A stretch of DNA of 37,748 bases from Streptomyces purpureus (GTDB lineage Bacteria; Actinomycetota; Actinomycetes; Streptomycetales; Streptomycetaceae). A program made the translations under genes and the position numbers. The notes under the pieces were generated by a model. That model was not told where the DNA came from. It did no database searches and saw only the letters and a list, made by a program, of their open reading frames with translations. This document shows positions 25,830 through 33,374 of the stretch, piece by piece; within the stretch, counting starts at the first letter, position 1; the number at the start of each line of letters is the position of its first letter. The DNA is taken from the NCBI RefSeq assembly GCF_014648195.1, contig NZ_BMQQ01000031.1:22243-59990 (forward strand), read 5' to 3'.

Positions 25830-25863
25830 GAGGCGGCCGGAAGACACGACTCCCGGCCGCCTC
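25830..25863 (+). terminator. Terminator after adenosine deaminase
   Basis: GAGGCGGCCGG (25830-25840) pairs perfectly with CCGGCCGCCTC (25853-25863); loop of 12 bases. Confidence 0.75.
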
Positions 25864-25945
25864 AAGGTGTTTGCGGGGCGGCCATGCGCTGACTAGCTTG
25901 CTGAGCCGCTCATCATTCCCCGAATTCCCCCAAGGACGAATCTCG

Positions 25946-26311
25946 ATGAAGCAGTCTGCCGCCAAGACGCTCGGTGTCGCCGCCCTCGGTGCCGCCTTCG
26001 CCGCCACCGCCGCCGGCACGGCCAACGCCGCGTCCCTGCCCGACGTCACTTCCACTCTGGGCGGCGTGACCCAGAACCTGCCCGTCGCGGGCGACGTTCT
26101 CGAGAAGCTCCCCGCGGGCGCTCCCGAGTCCCTGCTCGCCGGCAAGAGCGCCCTCGACAGCGGCACCCAGGCCCTCCCGGGGGCGGTCGGCCAGCTCGCC
26201 GAGTCGGCGCCGCAGACCATCGCCAACAGCCCGGTCAAGCAGCTGATCGGCGGCCTGCCGGTCAACGGCCTGGCCAGCACCGGCCTCAACGGTCTCGCGC
26301 TGGGCAACTGA
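25946..26311 (+). CDS. Small secreted Ala/Leu-rich protein, unknown function
   Basis: 121 residues. Sec signal peptide KQSAAKTLGVAALGAAFAAT ending GTANAA. The mature part (about 92 residues) has no cysteine and is built of short hydrophobic stretches separated by Gly/Pro, with recurring LPVxG words (NLPVAGDVLEKLP, GLPVNGLASTG). AAGGA lies nine bases before the ATG. I do not recognise a fold; similar small secreted proteins are frequent in Streptomyces and some carry an unsupported ATP-binding label in databases. A second protein of like size and composition is at 31968. Monocistronic, flanked by terminators on both sides. Confidence 0.75.
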   Translation: MKQSAAKTLGVAALGAAFAATAAGTANAASLPDVTSTLGGVTQNLPVAGDVLEKLPAGAPESLLAGKSALDSGTQALPGAVGQLAESAPQTIANSPVKQLIGGLPVNGLASTGLNGLALGN

Positions 26312-26331
26312 CCTGCCGCGAGCCGTCCATG

Positions 26332-26362
26332 GGGGCACACGTCCACACCGGGCGTGTGCCCC
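26332..26362. terminator. Bidirectional terminator between secreted-protein gene and pspC-type gene
   Basis: GGGGCACACG (26332-26341) and CGTGTGCCCC (26353-26362), perfect 10-base arms, lie between two convergent genes. Confidence 0.7.
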
Positions 26363-26386
26363 TTCGGCTGCCCGCGGCCGGCGGCC

Positions 26387-26587
26387 TCACCAGGCGGCCG
26401 AGGCGGTCTTCTCCGAAGGCAGCAGCAGCCACAGCGCCAGGTAGAGCAGGAACTGCGGGCCGGGCAGCAGACAGGACGCCAGGAAGATCACCCGCATCGT
26501 CGTCGCGGAGGTGCCGAAGCGCCGGGCCAGCGCTGCGCACACTCCGCCGATCATGCGTCCTTCACGAGGGCGGACAAGTGCGGCCAT
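26387..26587 (-). CDS. PspC-domain small membrane protein
   Basis: 66 residues, essentially one PspC domain: LVRPREGRMIGGVCAALARR then FGTSATTMRVIFLASCL and the hydrophobic PQFLLYLALWLLLPSE. PspC domains belong to the phage-shock envelope-stress response, but in actinomycetes short stand-alone copies are common and their role is unclear. No PspA or two-component partner with PspC sits here. AAGGAG precedes the ATG by six bases. Upstream on the same strand is the VanZ gene, 90 bases away. Confidence 0.85.
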   Translation of the reverse strand: MAALVRPREGRMIGGVCAALARRFGTSATTMRVIFLASCLLPGPQFLLYLALWLLLPSEKTASAAW

Positions 26588-26677
26588 GGTGGGCTCCTTC
26601 TACGAGTCTCCGGGAGCCGCTCCGTCGGGCTCCCGATGACTCCATACTCGCTCCGGACCCCGGGACAAAGCGTCGCT

Positions 26678-27310
26678 CTACGGGGCGATCCCGACCCTGG
26701 GAATCGTCGGGGTCGACCCCTGAGAGGTGTCCTCCCGCAGCAGGGCGGTGCCGCGCCGCCGCCTGGTCCCCGGGGAGGACCGCAGGGCCCGGCGGCGCAT
26801 CCGCGTCCGCCACGCCGGTACGACGGCGAGGTGCGCCAGCGCCACCCCGGCCGTGTTCAGCAGCAGCGAGTCCACGTCGACGACCCGCCCGGGCACCCCG
26901 GTCTGCAGCAGTTCGATACCGAGGGACACCAGCGCGCCGGCCGCGACGGTCCGGGTCAGCGAGCCCCACGGCGACACGTCCAGCCGCCCGCCGGCGAGCG
27001 GCAGCAGCACCCCGAGCGGCGCGAGCAGCAGCAGCCCCTCGCCGATCCGCCGGGCGGCCACCACCGGCCCCAGCGCGAGATCGGCCTTGATGCCGGCCAG
27101 CGGCTCCAGATTGGATCCCGCCACCCATGCGACGTCGAGCGGGCGCAGCGTCAGCCAGGCGACGAGCAGCAGATGCGCGAGGAGGAGTACGGACCCCGCC
27201 ACGCGGTAGTGAATGACGGCGCTGCCGTCCGAACCTTGACGCTGCACGATCCCCAAGACGCGCCGACCGGCGGGATCGGTTCCGTAAGAGGCGCGTGACG
27301 CCCCACGCAC
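26678..27310 (-). CDS. VanZ-family membrane protein
   Basis: 210 residues with about four or five hydrophobic segments. VanZ signs: LLLAHLLLVAWLTLRPLDVA, SNLEPLAGIKADL, LLLLAPLGVLLPLAGGR, GALVSLGIELLQTGVPGR and VVDVDSLLLNTAGVALAHL; the E-x-x-Q and D-x-D-x-x-x-N residues are the conserved polar core of the family. VanZ lowers teicoplanin sensitivity in enterococci; in Streptomyces the physiological role is unknown and resistance should not be assumed. The C-terminal 45 residues are basic and cytosolic. GTG 27310 has GGGGG six bases upstream; a GTG at 27247 would drop 21 polar residues. It lies 13 bases behind the AfsQ-linked lipoprotein gene, so it may be co-transcribed. Confidence 0.82.
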   Translation of the reverse strand: MRGASRASYGTDPAGRRVLGIVQRQGSDGSAVIHYRVAGSVLLLAHLLLVAWLTLRPLDVAWVAGSNLEPLAGIKADLALGPVVAARRIGEGLLLLAPLGVLLPLAGGRLDVSPWGSLTRTVAAGALVSLGIELLQTGVPGRVVDVDSLLLNTAGVALAHLAVVPAWRTRMRRRALRSSPGTRRRRGTALLREDTSQGSTPTIPRVGIAP

Positions 27311-27323
27311 CGTCCGCCGCCCC

Positions 27324-27959
27324 CTACGGGGCCGCGGACGGCGACACGCTCACCATGGGGGCGGCCGACTCCGGGCTCTCCTTCAGGGCGGGCGTGCACG
27401 CGTAGCCGTGCGGGGCGTAGTCCCCCGGACCGCCGAGGACGACCGTGCCGCGCACGGTGACCACGGTGCTCTCGGCGAGGGTGCAGACGATCTGGGAGAG
27501 CGCGGCGGGCGGCAGGTCCTCGGGCTGGCGGCTGAGCCGGAGCGTGCCCGCCGGATCGCCCTTGCGGCCGGGGGAGACGGTCAGCGACCCCTTCACCGAC
27601 GAGGTGAAACCGGCCTCCTGCTCGGTGTCCGACGGCTCCGCGCGGAGCTCGTCGATCAACACCTGGGCGAGCCCGAGCCGCCCGCGGGCGGACTTGTCGG
27701 CCTGCTCCTCGCCCACCGGGGTCGTCCGCTCCACCACCTCCAGCTGGGAGCCGCACACGAGATGGATCCGCACCGGCACACCGGGGCGGCTCTGGGTGAC
27801 GACCTCCTTGCCGGAGAGGCTGCACGGCACCCGCGACGGGGCCGCACCCGCGTCGACCGGTACGGACGTCGTCCTGATGCCGCACCCGGTGGCGACGGCG
27901 GCGCACACGGCCGCCCCCGCCAGTGCGAGGGCCCCACGCCGGACCCGACGGGCGATCAC
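27324..27959 (-). CDS. AfsQ-linked lipoprotein (possible GerMN-like domain)
   Basis: 211-residue lipoprotein: basic start then LALAGAAVCAAVATGC, lipidated Cys about residue 27. The extracellular part includes VPVRIHLVCGSQLEVVERTT and RLGLAQVLIDELRAEPSDTE, the pattern of a GerMN-type domain (also found in LpqB beside MtrB). Three further cysteines (SLSGK region, LVCGS, YACTP) could form disulfides. It overlaps the sensor-kinase stop by GTGA and is the third gene of the afsQ operon. By analogy to MtrAB-LpqB it may modulate the kinase from outside the membrane; this is inference. Confidence 0.82.
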   Translation of the reverse strand: MIARRVRRGALALAGAAVCAAVATGCGIRTTSVPVDAGAAPSRVPCSLSGKEVVTQSRPGVPVRIHLVCGSQLEVVERTTPVGEEQADKSARGRLGLAQVLIDELRAEPSDTEQEAGFTSSVKGSLTVSPGRKGDPAGTLRLSRQPEDLPPAALSQIVCTLAESTVVTVRGTVVLGGPGDYAPHGYACTPALKESPESAAPMVSVSPSAAP

Positions 27960-29509
27960 CGCGCGTCCCCTTCCTCTTCCCCCTGGCTGCTGCGGGTCTG
28001 CAGGCCCCGCTCGATCCGGGACGCGTCCTGCGGCAGCCGCAGCACGAACACCGCGCCGTCCCCGTCCGGCGAGTTGGCCGCCGTGATCGAACCGCCGTGG
28101 ATCAGCGCGTTCTCCATCGCGATGGACAGGCCGAGCCCGGACCCCTCCGAACGCGGCCGGGACGCGCTCGCCTTGTAGAACCGGTCGAAGACACGCGGCA
28201 GCACGTCCTCGGGGATGCCAGGCCCGTGGTCCCGTACCTCGATGACCAGCTCCTCCTCGCCGTCTTCGACGGACTCGGTACGGACGGAGACCCGCACCGG
28301 CGACCCGCCGTGCTTGAGCGCGTTGCCGATCAGGTTGGCGAGGATCACGTCGAGGCGGCGCGGGTCGAGCCGGGCCACGATCCCGCGCTCGGCGTCCAGG
28401 TCCACCGCGTCCAGCCAGGCGCGCGCGTCGATGCAGGCGGTGACCTGGTCGGCGACGTCCACGTCGTCCAGGACGAGCCGGGCCGTGCCCGCGTCGAAGC
28501 GGGTGACCTCCATCAGGTTCTCCACCAGGTCCCCGAGCCGCCGGACCTCGCTGACGACCAGCGACACGGCGGGCGCGATCATCGGGTCGAGGCTGTCCTG
28601 CTCGTCCTCCAGCACCTCGGTCACGGCGGTCAGCGCGGTCAGCGGAGTGCGCAGCTCGTGCGACATGTCGGCGACGAACCGGCGGCTGGACTCCTCCCGC
28701 GCACTCATGTCCGCGACCTTCTTCTGCAGCGACTCCGCGGCGCTGTTGAACGTACGCGACAGCTCGGCCAGTTCGTCCGTGCCGGAGACCCGCAGCCGGG
28801 TGTCGAGCTCGCCCTCGCCGAGCCGCCGGGCCGCCTCGCCCAGCCGGTGCACCGGCCGCAGCACGGTCGTCGCCGCGGCCTGCGCCAACAGCGCCGACCC
28901 GAGCAGCGCGAGACCGGTGGCGATCCCCAGGGACCAGGCGAGCGAGTTGAGGTCCTTCTGCTCCGGCTCCAGCGACTTGAACATGTAGCCGGTCGGCCCG
29001 CCGTTGATGATCCGGGTCCCGCCCACCAGGTAGGGCGTCCTGCCGCGCTCGGTGCGCAGCCAGAAGAGGTGGTACTCGTAGGCGTTGGCCGCGCTCAGCT
29101 CCCGCTTGGTCTCCACCGCGTCCTGGAGCGCCTTGGGCACGTCGGCCAGGGTGAAGACGTCCGGGTTCGAGGCCGCGATGATCGGCTTCCCGGCGTCCCG
29201 CTCGCCGAGCAGCAGCACGCTGTAGCCCGCGCTGCCGCCCGCCATCTGCTCGGCGGTGCGCCGCAGGTCGTCCTCGGAGGGCCGGGCCGGCAGCGTCGCC
29301 GCGCGGTTCTGCATCTCCTGCCGGAAGTCGTTGAGCGCCGAGTTCTGCGTGCGGGTGAGCACGGCCTCCCGGTTGAGCCAGTACGCGATCGCCGACGCGG
29401 AGACCGCCGCGGTCAGCGCGACCAGGGCGAAGACCACGACCAGCCGCAGGCGCAGGCTGGTGAAACGGAGGCCCGCGAGTATGCCTTTCTTGGCGGGACC
29501 AGCGCTCAC
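27956..29509 (-). CDS. afsQ2: Sensor histidine kinase AfsQ2
   Basis: Membrane histidine kinase of 517 residues, partner of AfsQ1. Layout: short cytosolic start; TM1 LVVVFALVALTAAVSASAIA; extracytoplasmic sensor of about 130 residues; TM2 SLGIATGLALLGSALLAQAA; HAMP (VLRPVHRLGEAARRL). Then the dimerisation helix with phospho-His in RFVADMSHELRTPLTALTAV and the ATPase with N box LANLIGNALKHGG, EVRDHGPGIPEDV, FDRFYKAS and GSGLGLSIAMENALIHGG. The GTG at 29509 overlaps the afsQ1 stop (GTGA). In S. coelicolor this kinase and AfsQ1 act on antibiotic genes, mainly under nitrogen (glutamate) conditions. Confidence 0.93.
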   Translation of the reverse strand: MSAGPAKKGILAGLRFTSLRLRLVVVFALVALTAAVSASAIAYWLNREAVLTRTQNSALNDFRQEMQNRAATLPARPSEDDLRRTAEQMAGGSAGYSVLLLGERDAGKPIIAASNPDVFTLADVPKALQDAVETKRELSAANAYEYHLFWLRTERGRTPYLVGGTRIINGGPTGYMFKSLEPEQKDLNSLAWSLGIATGLALLGSALLAQAAATTVLRPVHRLGEAARRLGEGELDTRLRVSGTDELAELSRTFNSAAESLQKKVADMSAREESSRRFVADMSHELRTPLTALTAVTEVLEDEQDSLDPMIAPAVSLVVSEVRRLGDLVENLMEVTRFDAGTARLVLDDVDVADQVTACIDARAWLDAVDLDAERGIVARLDPRRLDVILANLIGNALKHGGSPVRVSVRTESVEDGEEELVIEVRDHGPGIPEDVLPRVFDRFYKASASRPRSEGSGLGLSIAMENALIHGGSITAANSPDGDGAVFVLRLPQDASRIERGLQTRSSQGEEEGDAR

Positions 29510-30183
29510 GCAGGCACGTCCAGCCGGTAACCCACGCCACGGACCGTACGGATCAGGGTCGGCGAGGACGGCACGTCCTCCACCTTCGCCCGCAGCCGCT
29601 GCACACACGCGTCCACCAGACGCGAGTCGCCGAGGTAGTCGTGCTCCCACACCAGGCGCAGCAACTGTTGCCGCGACAGGGCCTGTCCCGGCCGGCGGCT
29701 CAGTTCGAGCAGCAGCCGCAGCTCGGTCGGCGTGAGCTGGAGGTCCTCGCCGTTCTTGGTGACCGTCATCGCCGACCGGTCGATGACCAGCGACCCGAAC
29801 GTCGCCGAGTCCGTGGACTCCCGCTCGCCGCGCCGCAGTACCGCCCTGATCCGCGCGTCGAGGACACGCCCCTGCACCGGCTTCACGACATAGTCGTCCG
29901 CCCCAGACTCCAGGCCCACCACGACGTCGATGTCGTCGTTACGGGCGGTCAGCAGGATGATCGGCAGCTGGTCGGTGCGCCGGATACGACGGCACACCTC
30001 GAAGCCGTCGATGCCGGGCAGCATCACGTCCAGCACGATCAGGTCCGGCCGCTGCTCGCGCAGCAGTTTCAGGCCGTCCTCGCCCGTCGCCGCGGTGGCC
30101 ACACGGTGGCCCTGGCGGGACAGGGAGAGTTCGAGGGCCGTGCGGATGGCGTCGTCGTCCTCGATCAGCAACAGGAAAGGCAC
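29506..30183 (-). CDS. afsQ1: Response regulator AfsQ1
   Basis: OmpR/PhoB-class regulator of 225 residues, very close to S. coelicolor AfsQ1 as I remember it. Receiver: LLLIEDDDAIRTAL acidic pocket, phospho-acceptor Asp52 in LIVLDVMLPGIDGFEV, IILLTARNDDIDVVVGLESG, and the conserved Lys in DYVVKPVQGRVL. Winged helix: LQLTPTELRLLLELSRRPGQ, LVWEHDYLGDSRLVDACVQR and IRTVRGVGYRLD. The GTG at 30183 gives the known length; an ATG at 30192 would add three residues. It diverges from sigQ, and the AfsQ1-type box at 30255-30270 stands between them, so it likely controls both genes. Confidence 0.95.
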   Translation of the reverse strand: MPFLLLIEDDDAIRTALELSLSRQGHRVATAATGEDGLKLLREQRPDLIVLDVMLPGIDGFEVCRRIRRTDQLPIILLTARNDDIDVVVGLESGADDYVVKPVQGRVLDARIRAVLRRGERESTDSATFGSLVIDRSAMTVTKNGEDLQLTPTELRLLLELSRRPGQALSRQQLLRLVWEHDYLGDSRLVDACVQRLRAKVEDVPSSPTLIRTVRGVGYRLDVPA

Positions 30184-30254
30184 GAGCGCCATTCTGGCCC
30201 ATGGGGGAGCCGGTTTTCGACTGAGGGAGCGGCGTGCTCACGACACCTCCCCCT

Positions 30255-30270
30255 GTGACAGGCCTGTGAC
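30255..30270. promoter_or_regulatory. AfsQ1 box between afsQ1 and sigQ
   Basis: GTGAC (30255-30259), AGGCCT, GTGAC (30266-30270): an exact match to the published AfsQ1 recognition pattern GTnAC-n6-GTnAC. It lies 72 bases from afsQ1 and 86 from sigQ. Confidence 0.8.
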
Positions 30271-30355
30271 AGTCGGCGGACACCGCTATGAAGTGCCCGG
30301 GGCAAGCTTTTGGGCATACGGACCGAAGCAGACTCCAACCGACGGGGGGCGCGAG

Positions 30356-31078
30356 ATGAACGCACTGCACAGCACCACCTCAAGCGCAGTTGTCACGCGT
30401 CTCCACGACGTCAACCGGAGCGGCAAGGAGTCCGGCGCAGTGAACGGGCGGGGGTGCGTTCGCAGCGCCGGGCGTCAGCACAAGGCGCCCTACATGGTCG
30501 CGGTGACTGACGGGGGAGCGGCGTACGGGGAGGTCACGGGGGAGCGTTCGAGCCGGTCGGAGGCGGAGTTCACCGCCTACGTCCAGGAGCGCCGCGCCTC
30601 CCTGTACGCCACCGCCTACCACCTGACCGGTGACCGTTTCGAGGCCGAGGACCTGCTCCAGAGCGCGCTGTTCTCCACGTACCGCGCCTGGGACCGGATC
30701 AGCGACAAGGCCGCGGTGGGGGGCTACCTCCGCCGGACGATGACGAACCTGCACATCAGCGCCTGGCGGCGGCGCAAGCTCAACGAGTACCCGACGGAGG
30801 AGCTGCCGGAGACGGCGGGCGACACCGACGCGATGCGCGGCACGGAGCTGCGCGCGGTGCTCTGGCAGGCGCTGGCCCGCCTTCCCGAACTGCAGCGGAC
30901 GATGCTGGTCCTGCGCTACTACGAGGGCCGTACGGATCCGGAGATCGCGGAGATCCTGGACATCAGTGTCGGCACGGTGAAGTCGAGCATCTGGCGGTCG
31001 CTGCGGCGGCTGCGCGAGGACGAGGTGCTCAGCTTCGGACGTGACGAGGAAGAGTCCTTCGGCGAGCTGGTGGCCTGA
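30356..31078 (+). CDS. sigQ: RNA polymerase sigma factor SigQ
   Basis: SigE-subfamily ECF sigma factor, 240 residues from the ATG at 30356 (GGGGGG six bases upstream). After a low-complexity N-terminal extension of about 60 residues come region 2 (FTAYVQERRASLYATAYHLT, RFEAEDLLQSALFSTYRAW, VGGYLRRTMTNLHISAWRRR) and region 4 (LARLPELQRTMLVLRYYEGR, DPEIAEILDISVGTVKSSIW). The region from ERSSRSEAEF onward is nearly identical to S. coelicolor SigQ as I recall. A shorter start (MVAVTDGG, 30494) is possible. In S. coelicolor sigQ is an AfsQ1 target and a brake on secondary metabolism; the box at 30255 supports the same here. A strong bidirectional terminator follows. Confidence 0.92.
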   Translation: MNALHSTTSSAVVTRLHDVNRSGKESGAVNGRGCVRSAGRQHKAPYMVAVTDGGAAYGEVTGERSSRSEAEFTAYVQERRASLYATAYHLTGDRFEAEDLLQSALFSTYRAWDRISDKAAVGGYLRRTMTNLHISAWRRRKLNEYPTEELPETAGDTDAMRGTELRAVLWQALARLPELQRTMLVLRYYEGRTDPEIAEILDISVGTVKSSIWRSLRRLREDEVLSFGRDEEESFGELVA

Positions 31079-31131
31079 GGCGACGGGGATCTCTCACGGG
31101 GGAGCCACGGGGGATCCCCACGGGGGAAAGA

Positions 31132-31182
31132 ACGACAGCGGGGCTGGACGGGCCGGGGGGACCTGTTCAGCCCCGCTGTCGT
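31132..31182. terminator. Bidirectional terminator between sigQ and uridine kinase
   Basis: ACGACAGCGGGGCTG (31132-31146) and CAGCCCCGCTGTCGT (31168-31182) are perfect 15-base arms between two convergent genes. Confidence 0.8.
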
Positions 31183-31207
31183 GTGTCGTGCGCGGTGCGG
31201 ACGGGGC

Positions 31208-31837
31208 TCAGCGGGCCGCGGGGGTACGGTGGCGGCCCGCGGCGGCCGCGGCGAGGCGGCCCAGGGCCTCCTCCTTGGCGCAGGCGTGGGCGCCGAGGGC
31301 GGTCTGCCGGGCGACGATGGCCCGCTCGGCGCGCATCAGGCGCCAGCCGCGGCGCAGCAGGAACGGGACCGACTTGCGGCCCTCGCGAAGATCCCGCAGC
31401 AGCCGGCGGCGGAAGGTCGTGGAGGGGCGGCCGCGCAGGCAGAGCGCGTCGGCGAGGAGCCCCAGCTGCCGGCAGCGCTCGACGATCTCGGCGGCGAAGA
31501 TGCCCTCGGCCACGAAGAGCGGTGTGCGCTCGATGTCGAGCACGTCCTGGCCGACGCGCGAGCTGGTGGCGATGTCGTACACGGGGATGTTCGTCCGTCC
31601 CGTGCGGCACAGTTCGGCGATGGCGGCGACGGCCGCGTCCGCGTCCCAGGAGGCGGGGGAGTCCCAGTCGATGTCACCGCTGCCCTCCACCTGAGGGAGC
31701 GTCGGGTCGTCGCCCTCCTTGTAGAAGTCGTCGAGGCGCAGCACCGGCAGCCCGGCGCGGGCGGCGAGCGACGATTTTCCGGAGCCGGAGGGGCCCGCGA
31801 GCAGGACGACGCGGGTCGGGGCGATGTGGGAACTCAC
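31208..31837 (-). CDS. Uridine kinase-like P-loop kinase
   Basis: 209-residue P-loop kinase: VVLLAGPSGSGKSSLAARAG (Walker A), VLRLDDFYKEGDDP (the DDFY signature of uridine/pantothenate-type kinases), GDIDWDSPASWD and NIPVYDIATSSRVG (nucleoside pocket), PLFVAEGIFAAEIVERC (Walker B) and the lid LRGRPSTTFRRRLLRDLREG. It would phosphorylate uridine (and cytidine) to the monophosphate, salvaging what Cdd and the importer deliver. The GTG at 31837 puts the P-loop near the N-terminus; an ATG at 31906 adds 23 residues. No Shine-Dalgarno sequence precedes the GTG, so it may be leaderless. The shared nucleoside operator is not seen upstream. Confidence 0.83.
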   Translation of the reverse strand: MSSHIAPTRVVLLAGPSGSGKSSLAARAGLPVLRLDDFYKEGDDPTLPQVEGSGDIDWDSPASWDADAAVAAIAELCRTGRTNIPVYDIATSSRVGQDVLDIERTPLFVAEGIFAAEIVERCRQLGLLADALCLRGRPSTTFRRRLLRDLREGRKSVPFLLRRGWRLMRAERAIVARQTALGAHACAKEEALGRLAAAAAGRHRTPAAR

Positions 31838-31967
31838 GGGACACCAGTGTGAACCATTGACCCGTGCAGGGGACCCCTCCGGAGGACGGTTGGTATCGAG
31901 CATCACACCTCAACTACTCTCGGTGCGCGCACGATTACCGAGCGCTCGGCACGACGACAGGATTCTG

Positions 31968-32360
31968 ATGGCTCGTCACGCGTATTTCGACTCCCCGGCC
32001 CGCGCCCTGCTGCGGGCCGGCCTCATGGTGACGGCGGCCGGTGCGGTCCTCGGCCTGGGTGCGGCGGGGGCCCAGGCCGAGCCGCAGGCCGCCGGACCGG
32101 TGGAGGGCGCGGCGGCCGCGCTGGCCGGCGTGGATCCGGACGCCGCCGGCCATGCCCTCACCGACACGGTCCCGCACGTGACCGATCCGGTCACCTCCCT
32201 CCGGCTCGACCCGCCGGCGAGGGCCGGGGTGGACGCGCTGGGCACTCAGGTCGGCGGCTTCCAGCCGCTGAGCACGGCACTGGCGGCCGGCCCTGTTTCC
32301 GAGGGCGCGGCGCTCAAGGACCTGCCCGTGGTGGGCGGGGTGACGGGTCTGGTGGGTTAG
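31968..32360 (+). CDS. Small secreted Ala-rich protein, unknown function
   Basis: 130 residues. Signal peptide: charged ARHAYFDSPARALLRAG, hydrophobic LMVTAAGAVLGLGAAG, then AQAEPQ with cleavage after AQA. The mature part has no cysteine and is rich in Ala/Val/Gly; it ends GAALKDLPVVGGVTGLVG. The LPVVG word recalls the LPVAG/LPVNG words of the secreted protein at 25946, so the two may be distant relatives. No recognised domain. It diverges from uridine kinase and is followed by a long terminator. Confidence 0.72.
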   Translation: MARHAYFDSPARALLRAGLMVTAAGAVLGLGAAGAQAEPQAAGPVEGAAAALAGVDPDAAGHALTDTVPHVTDPVTSLRLDPPARAGVDALGTQVGGFQPLSTALAAGPVSEGAALKDLPVVGGVTGLVG

Positions 32361-32429
32361 GCCTGTTCGCGCCCGGGCCGGGGCAGTTCAGCCGCGGTCC
32401 CCGGCCCCGGGAACCGTCCGTGTCCGGAC

Positions 32430-32470
32430 GTGAGAAGGCCCCGCGGGCAGCGCCCGCGGAGCCTTCTCAC
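32430..32470. terminator. Bidirectional terminator before half-ALDH stop
   Basis: GTGAGAAGGC-C-CCGCGGGC (32430-32448), loop AGC, GCCCGCGG-A-GCCTTCTCAC (32452-32470): 18 paired bases with a single C-A mismatch, between convergent genes. Confidence 0.82.
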
Positions 32471-32483
32471 ATCTTCGCGCCGG

Positions 32484-33374
32484 TCAGTACGCCGAGCCGG
32501 ACGCGCCCAGCGAGCCCGTCGGGTGCCAGACCGTCTTCGTCTCCAGGAAGGCGGTCAGCCGGTGCGTGCCCGGGGCCTCCGAGAAGTCCCCAGGCTGTGG
32601 ACGAAGCACGCGCTTCAGGTTGTCCGCCGCCGCGATCTCCAGCTCCTTGGCGAGGGCCTCGTCCGCCCCCGTCAGGTCGATCGCGTTGACGTCCTGGTGC
32701 GCCGCCAGCGAGGGGGCGATCTCGGCCGTACGGCCCGACAGCACGTTGACCACACCGCCCGGCAGGTCGGAGGTGGCCAGCACCTCGCCCAGGGAGAGGG
32801 CGGGCAGCGGGGACTTCTCGCTCGCGATGACGACGACCGTGTTGCCGGTCGCGATCACCGGGGCGATCACCGAGACCAGGCCCAGGAACGACGACTCCTG
32901 CGGGGCCAGGACCGTCACCACGCCGGTCGGCTCGGGGGTCGACAGGTTGAAGAACGGGCCCGCCACGGGGTTGGCGCCGCCGACGACCTGGCCGATCTTG
33001 TCGGTCCAGCCGGCGTACCAGACCCAGCGGTCGATGGCCGCGTCCACGACGGCCGCCGCCTTGGACTTGGACAGGCCCTCCGCGTCCGCCACCTCGCGCA
33101 CGAACTGCTCGCGGCGGCCCTCCAGCATCTCGGCGATGCGGTAGAGGATCTGGCCGCGGTTGTACGCCGTCGCGCCCGACCAGCCGCCGAAGGCCTTGCG
33201 GGCCGCGACGACCGCGTCACGCGCGTCCTTGCGGGAGGAGAGGGGGGCGTTCGCCAGCCACTTGCCCTTGGAGTCGGTCACCTCGTACACCCGGCCGCTC
33301 TCGGAACGCGGGAACTTCCCGCCCACGTACAGCTTGTAGGTCTTGAAGACGCCGAGGCGAGTCACATCAGACAT
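32484..33374 (-). CDS. Aldehyde-dehydrogenase-like protein lacking the catalytic domain
   Basis: 296 residues where the family has about 480. Present: KTYKLYVGGKFPRSESGRVY, the NAD-binding Rossmann part (PVIATGNTVVVIASEKSPLP, DLPGGVVNVLSGRTAEIAPS) and helix-strand VNAIDLTGADEALAKEL. Then the segment with the Glu of ELGGK and the catalytic Cys is missing. The end, GTHRLTAFLETKTVWHPTG, still matches the C-terminal oligomerisation strand of normal ALDHs (GRHGLEAYLDV in the neighbour). So the catalytic domain has been excised internally rather than the gene truncated. ATG overlaps the end of the complete ALDH by eight bases. Likely a non-catalytic partner in a mixed oligomer; function is inferred. 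Confidence 0.85.
   Translation of the reverse strand: MSDVTRLGVFKTYKLYVGGKFPRSESGRVYEVTDSKGKWLANAPLSSRKDARDAVVAARKAFGGWSGATAYNRGQILYRIAEMLEGRREQFVREVADAEGLSKSKAAAVVDAAIDRWVWYAGWTDKIGQVVGGANPVAGPFFNLSTPEPTGVVTVLAPQESSFLGLVSVIAPVIATGNTVVVIASEKSPLPALSLGEVLATSDLPGGVVNVLSGRTAEIAPSLAAHQDVNAIDLTGADEALAKELEIAAADNLKRVLRPQPGDFSEAPGTHRLTAFLETKTVWHPTGSLGASGSAY

Noticed and set aside
26678..27310. VanZ gene as glycopeptide-resistance determinant
   Set aside because: No vanHAX, vanRS or related genes are nearby; stand-alone VanZ-family proteins are common in actinomycetes with no proven resistance role.
27956..29650. Longer AfsQ2 start at 29650
   Set aside because: The extra 47 residues are antisense-like read-through of afsQ1; the GTG at 29509 overlaps the afsQ1 stop and fits the known protein.
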